Below, piece by piece: positions 30,921 to 42,317 of a stretch of 64,000 nucleotides of DNA; the stretch's first letter is position 1, and each line of letters starts with the position of its first letter. The stretch is from Protopterus annectens (taxonomy: Eukaryota > Chordata > Ceratodontiformes > Protopteridae). The notes below the pieces were generated by a model. The model searched no databases, was not told the DNA's origin, and worked only from the letters and a program-made list of their open reading frames with translations. The position numbers and the translations under genes were made by a program. The stretch covers positions 43,723,946 to 43,787,945 of the forward strand of contig NC_056737.1 in the NCBI RefSeq assembly GCF_019279795.1. Reading direction: 5' to 3'.

Positions 30921-32710
30921 CAGTGGTCGTTGGTAATGGTGGCCCAGGTACTTGCGTGAAAGGTGAGTTTTCTTCTAGGGGTAAGTGCAGGTGGGCAGAG
31001 GGAGGGTCTCGGGGAGGAGAGTCATTGTGAGTTCTTACCACGAGGGGGTGGCTTAGAACTCCCTGGTTTTGAAGTGGAGGAATTCCACTGTTTTGATCTC
31101 TGCATTCCCTGTGGCTGCTGTTTGGGGGGGGGGGGGGTCTGCTTCCCCAGGGTCTCAGCTGAACTGACCTGGTGGGAGTAGGAAAGGACCAGTGCTTGGA
31201 GAGGCAATGCCTGCTAAACCTGGATGGCTGGACCTGTAGGAAATCCTTAACTGCCTGCATAGATTTATCTTTTTCTTCCATCTTTTTTAAGACCTCTTCT
31301 GCCTTAGTGGCAAATAAGTGGTCTTTGTGCAAGGGTGCATTTGATAATTTAGATTTAACATGGTCTGGCAAGGGCTGTTCCTTAAGCCATGCATGCCTTC
31401 TAAGGACAAAACCAGTGACTGCTGCCCTGCAAGAAGCTTCTAGGGCATCAAAACCACAGTGTAAGGTGTGCTTAATCACTTGACTTGCAGAATGCATTAC
31501 CTCTTGTAACTCTTTAGATTCTGCAAAAGCAGGCAAGGAAGACGCTTTTTTGTTTGAGGAGTTCCATGGTATGTTGCCGAAATTTTAGCATATGGAACTG
31601 GCAATTTAGTGCTCTGACAGCAAGAATAGCAGAGGTGTATACTTTTTTACCCCATCTCTCTAGTGCTTGGGAATCCCTGTCTGAGGGGGTGAGATTCTTA
31701 GCAGAGGTTGCTTTAATTCCTTTAGGCCCTTGAGAAATTACCTCAGAGTCAGCAGTAGGATTTTTGAAAAGAATTTTGTGCGAGTCAGGGACTCTGTAAT
31801 ACCTGTCAGGTTTTCTGGGTGCAGGATGGAGGTTGTCAGGAGTCAAACTGGATTCCAGGAAAACATTGTCCACAACATTCAGCTCTAGGGGAATGGCCAG
31901 GGGTCTGTGCTGTGGAAGATTTAATAATTCTCCGAGTCTTTTTTTAGATTGAGGGTAGTCCTGACATTCCCAGTAGAAATGCTTCCTTAAGGTATGAAAG
32001 GTTTCCCCAAAGGAAAAGTCCTCGGGTGGAGAGGCTGAAGGAATGGAATCCTCTGCATCAGAATCCACATAAGCATTGAGGGGTTGCATGCCTTTATATT
32101 CAGATGCATTAGAGTCATGAGACTCCTGTTCAGACAAAACTACTGGGGACAGATCTCTTTTTCTTTTGGAAGGGGTAGTTTGACATCCCCTGATCAGCAT
32201 GATAAGGTCTTCTGCCATTTTAAGCATTGGAGACAAAGGCAAGGAAGCAGGTGTCGAGATTGAGTCGTCAGTTTCTTGGGTGTGGTTTGTACCCTGGGCC
32301 TTAGAAACTCGGTAGTTTTCGAAAGAACGGTAGATGCGAAAGAAGTCATTGGTTTATGTCGAGAATTGTAGTGCGAAGTACTTCCTCGGAAGCCGGTGCC
32401 TGTTCAGTGGCTCCGGACCCATCCAAGGGAGAAACAACTGCAGGATCCTTAGCTGAAGAAGAGTTTTGCGGCATATCGGACTCCAAAATGGTCTCGGTAG
32501 CGGCCTGCGAATGCACAGAAGTGGTTATAAGAGGCAGCAAAAGCGCCTCACTAAGGACTGGAGAACTGACGACTAGCTTAACAGAAGCATTGTCAGTAGG
32601 TTTGGACCTGTGCGGTCTGTCTCTGTCTTTATCCTTATGTTTTTTTCAAAAGATCTGCTGTCGGTCGGCTTACCGAAGTCATATTGGAATTCAAGGACTG
32701 TAAGTGAAAA
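30907..32710 (-). pseudogene. DIRS gag-like gene, copy 2, N terminus deleted
   Basis: The frame covers the acidic block (DSDAEDSIPSASPPE), RPLAIP, KPDRYYRVPD and the ARALNCQFHMLKF helix in 32242-31514, then, after a frameshift, the rest to 30907. Upstream there is only a fragment (32540-32346 and about 32700), and the zinc-binding CxxC region present in copies 1, 3 and 4 is missing. A G13 run at about 31126-31138 (poly-C on the coding strand) falls in the Pro/Gln-rich C-terminal region. Confidence 0.85.
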
Positions 32711-32808
32711 TATCTAGGTATAATAAAGGCCTGATGATGCCGGCCGAGGGCTACCCTAGCAGGGATAACCCAAATGTGATGACTGCAACAGTGAAACACG
32801 AAGAACAT

Positions 32809-33880
32809 TGATACTGGTCTGTACACATTAAGTGTTCAAAGGGACATGGATGTCAAAGGTAAATTTGCGATTTACCATCCACTGGTCCAAGTTACATTTG
32901 AAGAGGGTTAGGGACGAGGTTTGCTTCACATGGCTGGGAAGCCTGTTCCAAAGAAGGGATAATCTTCTCGACAAACCTGTCCCTCCAACATGTGCTGTTT
33001 ATGTTGCCTATGAGGTTTAGCTCCCTAGAATGCATATTTCTCTTGCTATTTGTTTTGAGGATATGCACAGCTGTCTGTAGGACATTGAGTACAGGGACAG
33101 GGCTTTAACACAGTCCGTACAGGATTTGTTGTTTTCGCCTTGTATTCTTATTGTGAGGAATATCTGTGTTCTCTTAAGCTGCTTCTAATCCCTGGTCAGG
33201 TATACTTGATGATAGGTCTGATGAGAGATGAGTCCAGCAGAACAATGACCTCCTTAGACAAGGATACTATGCCCTCACTTATTAGTTGTACAATATAGAA
33301 CAAATTTCTCACCACAGTAAACACACAATGGTCAAAGGTATAAATATGCATTCCCAAATCTTTGACTACTGCATCTGTAATTAGGAGTCTATTATCAGTG
33401 TAGTAACTTCCAAGTGTATCCATCTTTCCAAAGAGCACTATTATGCATGTTTTCACATAGAGTTTTAGTTCAAGGTTCTGGTACCAGTTGCTTGCCTGTG
33501 TCAGGCCCTTTTGAAGGGTGAGTCTTTAGGGATTCAGTGACCACACCTGGTTTAGGGTTATTTGCAAACCTGGTCAGCCATAGGCCCTTGACATTTGCCT
33601 TGACATTCAATGAAGTAGATGCCAAAAAGGAAAGGCTTTTGCACCAATCCCCGTGTTACTCCACTAGTATCTCAGTGGACACTCTGTGGAGACGGATTCA
33701 ACTATCCTATCTTCTTGTTTCCTGTCAGTGAGCCAGCTGGCTATCCTTTGGTTGGCGTATATGGGTTTATGTCTAATTTTCTAAATTTATCTACAATGCC
33801 CAAATGAGGTACTGTGTCAATTGCTTTGACCAGGTATAGGCAGGCAGTACACACTGGTTTGTCCTCGTCCATAACTTTAG
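32809..33880 (-). mobile_element. CR1-like LINE, right part of the copy split by DIRS 2, truncated by DIRS 3
   Basis: Minus-strand CR1 ORF2 continues from the 3' UTR toward the RT. The 3' coding end lies near 32880, and a thumb region piece is open at 33456-33196. Sequence complementary to the region around the catalytic box lies near 33560, and AKAFDT-region similarity near 33830. It stops at about 33880, where DIRS copy 3 sequence starts. No frame is intact. Confidence 0.8.
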
Positions 33881-33911
33881 TTATAATAGGCTACAAACAG
33901 TTGCTCAGTTT

Positions 33912-34949
33912 TTCTGAAAGCTTTTATTTTGTCCAAGTAGAATCGTAGCTATCTGTGTATATCCAAAACGTGCAGAAGTCTCTCCCCTTTATTCTGGGGA
34001 TTGGGCAGAAAGTTGGTAAATGAATGGTTTGGTTCGGGGCCACATTGGAAACTACTTTTGGCATGAATGTTGGGTTTGTCCTAAGAGAAACCCTGTCCTG
34101 GTGAAAAATGATGAAAGGTTCCACAGCCACTAATGCCTGTAACTCTGAGACTCTTCTTGCTGAAGTTATTGCTAGGAGCAGAGCAGTTTTCCATGATAAG
34201 AATTTTATATCATCTGTGCTGGCTGGTTCAAAAGGAGGCAGTGTGAGTTTTTCTAAAACAAAATTGAGATCCCAAGTTGGTACTGGTGCTCTCCTTGGGG
34301 GTCTTATGTTTTTTGCCCCTCTGAGGTACTGTCTTAGTAGGGGATGTAAAAAAATAGGAAGTTCCGTATTGTAATGAGCTGAAATGGCAGAGGCATGGAT
34401 TTTAATTGATGAGAAAGATAGGCCTTTGTCCAGCATCTCAGTTAGGTATTGTAAAATCTGAGGTGTATTTGGAACAAGTGGGTCGAGCCCTTGTGCCTGG
34501 TTCCAAGCACAGAATCTCTTCCATTTTTCTGCATAAGATGTCCTAGTGCTGGGCCTCCTAAGGTTCTGAGTTGACTGTGCAGAATCTGATTGTTTTGTTG
34601 AGTCAGAAGATGAGGAATTTGAGGTAAAGGCCAAGCTGGGCCTTGAGACAAGCTCTTTAGGACTGGGTACCAGTGCTGGTGTGGCCAGTCTGAGGCAATC
34701 AGGATCATTTTTGGCCTTTCTTGTCTGACTTTTAGGAGCACCTAGGTAAGAAGAGGCATTGGAGGGAAGGCATAGACTGTCAGGGCTTTCCAGCTGAATG
34801 ATAGAGCATCCACTTTCCATGCTTGAGAGTGAAAAGTTCTTGTGCAGAATTTCTGTAGTTGGCAATTGTGAGGGGAGGCAAAAAGATCTATGTCTGGGCA
34901 TCCCTATTTCCTTGTTATCATGCTGAACACCTGTGGATTTAGTTTCCAT
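33912..34949 (-). pseudogene. DIRS tyrosine recombinase, copy 3, C-terminally truncated
   Basis: A 341-residue open frame (34949-33924) holds the core-binding region (RRPSTRTSYAEKWKRF) and the arginine block SARRVSELQAL, then TNPTFMPKVVS. It loses alignment after FCTFWIYT, a late frameshift, and stops about 120 residues before the expected end. HxxR and the tyrosine are lost with the 3' end of the element. The first part overlaps the end of the RT ORF, as in copy 1. Confidence 0.88.
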
Positions 34950-36497
34950 TCATGAGGGTCCATGAGATTTCTGCTTAGTTCGTCTGCCAGTGTATTTTTT
35001 GTTCCTGGCAGGAATTGTGCCTGCAGATGTACTTGATAGTTCAGTGCTTTGTTCCACAAAGTCATGGCTTGCCTGCATAGGGGGTAGGAATGTGTGCCCC
35101 CTTGCTTGTTTATGTACCACAGAACTGTGGTATTGTCCATCTTTATTAGTAGTTGTCCTGGATGTAGTAGGTCCTTGAAAGCTGTCAGGGCATTCTGTAC
35201 AGCTAGCATCTTTCTGATTGATGTGAAGATGCATGTGTTCCTTGGGCCACGTGCCCTGAATACATTTTCCTGCCATATGTGCCCCCCAGGCATAATCCGA
35301 TGCATCAGTTGTTATTGTCTGCCTGGCTGTGGGTAAGGTGAAGGGCTGTCCCTTGTTGTGGTGATAGGCCTGGGACCACCATCAAAACTCCTGTTGTAGG
35401 CAGGGAATTAAAATTATGATTGCCTCCAGGCTGTGACAATGTTGAGTCCAAACACTTTTTAGATACCATTGTAGTTTCCTCGTATGCAGTCTTGCATATG
35501 GAATTAGTAGAATGCAGGATGCCATGAAGCCCAGGGCCTGCAGAATTTTTCTTGCAGGGAGCTGGGTTTTTGTTGCCATCATTTGAAAGTAATGAGTCAG
35601 TTGCCTTTGTTTGACTGGCGTGAGATAAGCCATCTGGGCAGTTGTATTTAAGCTTGCACCCAGGAATATTATCTCTTGAGAGGGCACTAGTTTTGATTTA
35701 TTTTCGTTTACTGTGTACCCTAGGCAAATTAGTAATCTTTTTACAAACGCCAGATGCTTTAGTAGAATGTCCTTGCTCTCTGCTTGAATAAGGCAGTCGT
35801 CCAAGTAGGGATATATTTGAATTCCTTTTTGTCTGCAAAATGCAATTACTGGTGCCAGGCATTTTGTGAAGACCCTAGGCGCAGTAGATAAGCCAAAGGG
35901 CAGTGCAGATAATTGGTAATGCATTGAGCCTGCTATGAATCTGAGGTATCTTCTGCAAGATTGTCTGATTGGGACATGCAGGTATCCCTCTTTGAGGACC
36001 AAAGTAACTAGCCAAGCCTTCTTGCCCAGCATGGGTAGAAGTTGCTGTAGTGTTAACATTTTGAATTTTGGAACATCCAGGAAAGTATTTAGGATTGACA
36101 GGTCCAGTATTGGTCTCCAGGCTTTGTCCTTTCTGGGTATTAAGAAAAGTCTTGAGTAAAATCTTTGCCCCTGTTCTTGCTGTGGTACTCTTTGAATAGC
36201 TCCCATGTCCATGAGAGCAGCAATTTGTTTTTGCGCCTCTGCCCATTTGTTTTGTGGCAGGTCCAGCATACCTTTTGATTTTGGAAGCGTGTGAAAGTGG
36301 AACCTGTAACCCTGAGAAACAATATTCTGTACCCATTTGTCCTGGGTGATTATGTGCCAATTTTTTGAGAAAAGTGCTAGCTTTCCCCCTAGGGGTGCTG
36401 CCAAAAGGTAAGTGCTTGGCATCTGTAGAGGGAAGTCATTGGGACTGTTTCCTGTAAGGTTGTGATTTGTCTTCCCCTCCTTTGGGGGCTGAAGCAC
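34442..36497 (-). pseudogene. DIRS RT-RNase H-MT-like ORF, copy 3, frameshifted late
   Basis: The longest RT frame in the window, 371 residues (36497-35382), contains APLGGKLALFSKNW, RPILDLSILN, VTLVLKEGYLHVPI (motif A, where the catalytic Asp is replaced by Val), FGLSTAPRVFTK and YPYLDDCLIQ. It starts 62 bases inside gag, in the frame one back from it. A frameshift near 35380 moves the RNase H part (MDNTTVLWYINKQGG) to 35305-34904. The C-terminal block continues to about 34442. The motif A change alone should abolish activity. Confidence 0.88.
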
Positions 36498-38260
36498 CCC
36501 ATTGTTTAGGTCTGTAGGAGCCTTGGGGCTGAGATCTGCCTCTTGGGCATCTGTATCTGCCTCTTTGTGGCCTGTCTGACACCGGAAAGGACCACTTTTT
36601 TGAAGACCAGTTTCTGCTAAACCTAGGTGGTTGAACCTGTAAGAAATCCTTTACTGTCTGCATTGATTTTGCTTTATCCTCCATTTTCTTTAACACCTCT
36701 TCTGCCTTAACACCAAACAAAGTATCATGCTGTAGTGGAGCATCCAATAATTTTAGTTTAACATGGTCAGGTAAACTTTGTTCTTTCAACCAAGCATGCC
36801 TTCGAATAACAGAGCCTGTAACTGCGACTCTACAAGAAGCCTCTAATGAATCAAAACCACATTGTAGAGTATGCTTTCCCACTTGTTCAGCTGCATGCAA
36901 TAAATCCTGCATTTCCTTACTGTCAGGACTTTCTGAGTTTGAAACCATTTTCTGTTTTAACAATGACATGAGGTACTGTTGATATTTAAGCATGTGAAAC
37001 TGGCAATTTAAAGCCCTTACAGCTAAAGTAGCAGAAGTGTAAACTTTTTTCCCCCATCTGTCCAGAGCTCTGGAATCCCTATCCGAGGGGACAGAATTTT
37101 TAGCAGTGGAAGCCTTAACCCCTTTAGAACTCTGAGAAATTGTTTCTGGATCTGCAGCAGGGATTTGTAAAGAAATTTATGAGAGTCAGGGACCCTGTAG
37201 TACCTTTCTGGCTTGACTGGTGCAGGGGGTAAAGAATCAGGAGTAAGACTGGATTCAGAGAAAACATCATCAACAATATCAAGCACAGGGGGAATAGCCA
37301 GGAGCCTGCGCTGAGGCAATAAAAGAAAGTCACTGAGCCTTTTCTTGGATTCTGAATAATCCTGGCTCTCCCAATGGAAATGCTCCCTCATGGTGTGCAG
37401 GGTTTCCCCAAAAGAATAATCCTCAGGCGGAGAGGCTGAAGGTATAGACTCTTCTGCATCAGAGTCCTCACAGGGAGGGAAAGAATATCCCTGATCAGAA
37501 AAGGAATCAGAGGAAATAGAAACCTGGTCAGAGGAATCATAGTCAGTGTCTTGCCTAGGCCTTTTGTCAGGAGGGGGATGGGAACCCCTGATTAAAGTAA
37601 TTAGGTCTTCGGCCATTTTAAGCATCTGTTTCTTTGGCATAGATGACTGTCCAGTAGAATGCTGTACTTGTTTCCTTGTCTTTAATGGTGTTTTTGACTT
37701 TGCCTTGACTGCTGTAGTGGGCTTAATTGTAAGCTGTGAAGGTCTGAAAACACCCTCAGAAACCGATGCCTGCTCAGCAGCTCTGGACCCATCTGAGGGA
37801 ATAGTTTCCATAGGCCCAATACCTTGAGTTTCCACAGGCCTTGGTGTCTCCACGTGGCTGTCAGATACAGCCTGTGGCTCTGAGGTAGTGGGTGTCAGGG
37901 GCTGCGAAAGCGCCTCACTGAGAACCGGCAAACCGGCGACTGGCCTAGAAGAGGCTTCGTCGGTTTTGGATCTCGGATGCCTGTCCTTTTCTTTGTCTTT
38001 ACGTTTTTTATAAATTCCGGTCGTCGGTTGTTCTGACGGCATGATGTAATTAAACCTTCAGCCAAAATAATGTAAAGCAAAATCAAACCGAAGTTTAATA
38101 GTGCGTTTATTGAATCTAGCACAAAACCAACAACTGGTAACGTCGTGATCAGGGCCTAGGCAAGGAATACAGTAAGAGTGAAAGTCCTTATGAGGTATTT
38201 GTTTCCCACAAGAAATACAATTATTAACTTTTACTGACATCTGTCGGGAGCAAGAAAAAG
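36436..38260 (-). pseudogene. DIRS gag-like gene, copy 3, one stop and one frameshift
   Basis: The frame has MSVKVNN at about 38241, the CxxC region (CISCGKQIPHK and CIPCLGPD), then a TGA at 38058-38060 that cuts the frame after HYFG. It continues in the same frame (38042-37023) with the acidic block (DSDAEESIPSASPPE), RPLAIPP-like and KPERYYRVPD segments. A frameshift near 37170 moves the helical domain to 36993-36436. The upstream frame is open into the leader, but MSVKVNN aligns with the chosen start of copy 1. Confidence 0.87.
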
Positions 38261-38379
38261 TTTCCCCAACGGGGTACTTAGCTTTATTGAAGACTTTGGT
38301 TCTGAAACTCAATTTCGAAAATCTAAGGAGTCGCACTTGCGAACTGCTTTTGCTTCGGGCACCGCGTGGCAAGAAAGAC

Positions 38380-38549
38380 TGAAGAAAATGGTGTCGGTTG
38401 CATCTTTATACCCCTGGCACACTGACGTCAGGGAAGAAGCTACAGCAACCGATGCCGGACCAAGACTTTGGAACTCAGGCCGACTGCGGGTAGCCTGCCA
38501 GCAGGATAACCCAAGTGTAATGACTGCAACAGTGAAACACGATGAACAT
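38380..38549 (-). promoter_or_regulatory. Right ITR of DIRS copy 3
   Basis: On the minus strand it has GGGGTATAAAGATGCAACCG near 38410 and a TCAGT-type initiator about 30 bases downstream, as in copies 1 and 4. The partner left ITR is missing. Confidence 0.7.
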
Positions 38550-38807
38550 CTGATATGTTACGTAATCCATACATTAAATGTCCTCAGAAACATCTCCGGA
38601 TACATACACAGACGTCACTAGCGTCCACATATATTTCTCTGTGTGTGTTACAGCCATCTCTCTATGGTATTGCTATAGTATCTCCACAAACTGAAGATTA
38701 TGTTTGTGTTCTTAGTAGATTCTCATATGAAAACAACTGGCCAGCAACAAGGTCATCAAGCACACTTATTATGACCTCAGTACAGATGCCCATCTCAGAA
38801 TGCAAAC

Positions 38808-40790
38808 ATAGGTTCATAGGGAGGCACTAGGCTATCTGCCTGAAGGCATTTATAAGCCTAGCCAGAATGTGTTGGCTTTCGCCCCCCCCTTAGATTAGTT
38901 CCCTGTGCTTCTGTCCAGCAGAGCCACTGAAGTGATCCCTGGGGTAAACTTTCTGTTTCCCATCCTCTCGTCAAGGTTTCTCTTGAAGAGTGTTAGCGAG
39001 GAGCTCTGCCTAATGTAGATTGGAATCTTGTTTCAAAGCATGGGAAGTTTCTGGGACAGGAATCTATCCATCCAGCATGTACTATTTATTGCTGTGGTGA
39101 GGTTTAGATCCCTAGAGCGTGTTCCTCGAGGGGATAAGGTTTTCTTTAAGTGGAGCATGTCCATCAATTCTGGGTTGGACATGGCCTTGTACGTCAGGCA
39201 GAGATCACTTCTGAGTAGGCGGTATGCAACCGAGTACAGCTGGAGTTTCTTCAGTCGAGCTGCACAGGGCATCTATTTGAGGCCAGTGGTCCCCTTGGTG
39301 AGGTACTTCTGTGGTTTTTCCAGCTGTTGCAGGTGTCTTGTAAGGTATATCCCAAATAGGGAGTTGTACTCTATGATGGGTCTGATGAGTGATGAGTACA
39401 GGGGCACAATGACCTCTTTTGATCTGGATGCGAACCCTTTCGTGATTAGGTGGGCCAAGTAGAAGGATTTTCTAACCACTTTGGCAATGTGATTATCAAA
39501 GGAGAGATTACTATCTACTTGGGTCCCCCAGATACCTTATTATGTCTTCCGTATAGTTTGTGGGTACTTTGTTTTTTCCAGAGGGGATGACTATGCACTT
39601 TTTGGCATTTAGCTTGAGGCCATGATGACACCAGGTATCCCTCTCAGTGAAACCCTTTTGGAGGATGTCTATGTCAGCTGGAGAGTCAATTATAGCCCCT
39701 AGTTTGCAGTCGTCTGTGAACTTGGTCAGCCATACTCCTCCAGGGCTTGCCTGTACCTCTGAGAAGTATATGCCGAACAGGAGGGGTCCTAGGATGGGAA
39801 CGCCAATTGTAACCAGTTTAGAGTCAGACCTAGCTCCTGCAACTCTCACCATGTGGATTCTGTCCATGAGCCAGTTGGCAACCCATCTTGTGACATAGGG
39901 GTTTATGATCAGGCTGGTGATCTTGTCTATAATACCAGAATGGGGAATGGTGTCAAAGGCCTTTGCAAGGTCTAGGTAGGCTGTGTGTACCACCTTTGCC
40001 TCTATAGCCTTGGTAACTGTCTCAAAGAAGTTCACCAGGTTTAGGAGGCATGATCTGCCCTTAACAAAGGCAAACTGGGTAGGGTCTAGTGTTTGGAGGT
40101 TCCCAATGTCTCTGTTGATGAGTTCCATGATGATGCGCTCCATAGCCTTGCAGACCAAGCTAGTCAAGCTTACACGGCGATAGTTCCTGGGGTCTGTTGT
40201 GGCTCCACCTTTGTGGAGCAAAATAACCGTTGCTGTGTGCCACTCTATGTGTATGTAGCCTGTGGAAAGGCTGAGTTTGAACAGTGTGTTTAGGTGAGGG
40301 GTTAGTTCGTCTTTGAGCCCATGTAGGATGCAGCCTGGGACACCGTCCGGTCCCATTGATGCTGTGTTTTTGGCTTTGGAGAGGGCTGTTTTAACCTGAG
40401 TGTCTGTGATTTCAGAGGCTCTACATTCTTCTGGTATGGTTATGGGCCCTTTTGGGGATGAGAGGGGGTAAGGTTTGCACTGAACCTGTCTGCCAGGATG
40501 TTGGCAATATCGGCCGGTTTAGTGTATTTTGTGCCATTCTGCACTAACTCTGATCAGATCTGAGCATTACCACTTAGATTCTTGACATAGCTACAGAATG
40601 CCTTGTGGTTATCTTTGGAGTCCTTGGCAATTTTCTTTCGAACCTCGCCTTGGATGATTTTATGAGGGATCGTAGTTTCTTGCTGATACTGATCAGGAGT
40701 GTCTTCCCTTCTTGGGATTTTACTCTTTTCTGTACTAGTTTCCTCCTTCTAATGTACAGCGTGTTTGAAAGTGGCACTAAATGCAAAAAT
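38808..40790 (-). mobile_element. CR1-like LINE, 5'-truncated
   Basis: This begins at the 3' end (ggttcatagggaggcactag) and runs through the ORF2 C terminus and RT to a linker fragment at about 40790. Only the last 2 kb of the element is present, the usual result of incomplete reverse transcription. It matches the copy at 2400-4441 block by block. Confidence 0.88.
38900..40786 (-). pseudogene. CR1 ORF2 fragment with an open RT domain
   Basis: The open part (40356-39511, 281 residues) covers most of the RT: MGPDGVPGC, NYRRVSLTSL, KGRSCLLNLVNFFETV, AYLDLAKAFDTIPHSGI (motif A intact), then GVPILGPLLFG, where a Q-G-S-V part of motif B is deleted, and FTDDCKLG, where the usual Ala of the catalytic box is Thr. 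Frames 39479-39273 and 39272-39033 continue the C terminus. The linker piece with KSSKARFERKL lies at 40786-40574. Deletion of the motif B loop would very likely inactivate it. Confidence 0.85.
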
Positions 40791-42106
40791 ACTTAACAGC
40801 ATCATTATTTAAGAATAAAAATGCCCAAGAAAAACAGAGTACACTATAGCAATCACATTTTAAAAATTATAACATGGCAGTTTATCAATACTACAGACCA
40901 GTGTAAAAATGAAGAAACATATTAACACATGCCTTCAAATGTTGCATACGTTGACTACTCTTCAGGATACTTTCACAGTTTTTAGTAAACTACTTTGATA
41001 CTAAATTTGACTGCTTCCTTAACTAAGTTTTCAGTTTGAAATAGTCTTGACATTTATTATTCTCCTGACAACTAAAGACAGAATTCTTACTCATGTTAAT
41101 GCCCTGAATTAATGAAAAATTGCCTGTCTATATGGCGTCTCGAATGGACATGTAATAATCTGTCATTTGATTGTGTTGATTCTTTTCTACTTCTCTTTTC
41201 AATAAGTTCTTCTCCCGTGGGGGGATACCTAGTGCAAAATGGCAGTTCTAGCCATAGTCTGTAAGGTAGCTTTTGCAGAAAATAGCACACCTCACAATCT
41301 CTTAAATAGCACTGTGTAAATTGTGGAACATGTTATTACTGATCCCTTGGGACATCCATAAATGAAAGACTTTTATAACTTATTAAAAAAATGACCATGA
41401 CAAATATCCAATATTTTATGGTGTTGCAATTAAGGCTTTGGATGCATTTAGGTATGATATACTCGGTCATCAAATTGTGATTTAGTAAACGTAACCTACG
41501 CATAAGCAAATACATTATTTGCTGGATCCTGAATTGGTTAAAGCACAGTTTGTTAGATGAGCACTCCATAATACACCGATTGTGTAATTTTTCACTTCAT
41601 CCTTGGTTTTCCCAGGGCACTGTTCTGGCCCCCACTCTCTTTAATTTGTAACTCAGTGACCTTCCAATCAACCTTGTGATTTGACATACTGAATAAGTCA
41701 ATGAAATAAAGTTAGGAAGCACTGTTAAAACACACAAATTTACCTGCTTATTGGCAAAATGATTTTTATAATCACTCTGCCCATAATATGATAACATGAG
41801 AATATTATGGACTGCAATAGTCATAAAAATAATGTACCAGGGCTCAAAAAAACTACTCGTATATTCTCAGTAGAATGTTATGTCTTAGCTTTCACTGATA
41901 GCTACATGTATCAATGTATTCTCACTGAAGAGATTAGAGTTCAGCAAGCATTAAATAAAAAATTACCGTAAAGCGAACAAGTTGACATGGAATATATTTC
42001 AAACCTCAAACACCCTGAAGTCTTTAAATCCACATCTATGAGATGCATTAAGCCTCATTTGTTTTACCATACCTTGTTAAGTCTGTCCCCGGGTCCCTGT
42101 TATTTC
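40791..42106. other. No recognised feature
   Basis: AT-rich DNA with only short chance frames. No repeat or domain identified. Confidence 0.45.
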
Positions 42107-42317
42107 ATCAAGAGATCAGATCATCGAACAGAATTTTATCAAACATGCTGTTCATCGAACTGTTCTGATTCAGATCGTATTACGGTAGGGATCAGGAAAT
42201 CTGCTGTTTCCCAACTGTAGTGTAATCTCGGGGGATGTGGTTGGTGCAGCCCCCCGGGGGTGGATTCGATGAACAGCATTACTAATGAAATGCCGTTCGA
42301 TGATCTGATCATTCAAT
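42107..42317. mobile_element. Candidate MITE with inverted repeats
   Basis: GATCAGATCATCGAACA (42114-42130) is matched by its inverted copy ending at 42310, with one mismatch, and similarity extends weakly to about 42107 and 42317. Inside, CTGTTCATCGAACTG near 42150 and TTCGATGAACAG near 42264 form a second inverted pair. There is no coding capacity. A non-autonomous DNA transposon is the simplest reading, but no clear target-site duplication is seen. Confidence 0.6.

Larger units (their letters stand above)
27630..32808 (-). mobile_element. DIRS-type retrotransposon, copy 2, inserted in CR1
   Basis: Left terminus AGTACAG (27630) and right terminus GAACAT (ending 32808) agree with copies 1 and 4. 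The ICR at 27967-28068 fuses both ends (ACTGTACTATGTTCTTC). Gene order is the same as in copy 1, but all three ORFs are broken. The right ITR and the gag N terminus have lost several hundred bases: gag sequence runs almost directly into the last 70 bases of the element. The nested position in a CR1 dates it after that CR1. Confidence 0.92.
33885..38549 (-). mobile_element. DIRS-type retrotransposon, copy 3, missing its 3' end
   Basis: The right terminus is GAACAT at 38549 with a full right ITR. Gag, RT and most of the recombinase follow in the usual order, but the element ends inside the recombinase at about 33885. The ICR, left ITR and the HxxR-Y part of the recombinase are absent. The adjoining sequence is CR1. 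A DIRS copy lacking the ICR cannot complete the circular intermediate. Confidence 0.9.
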
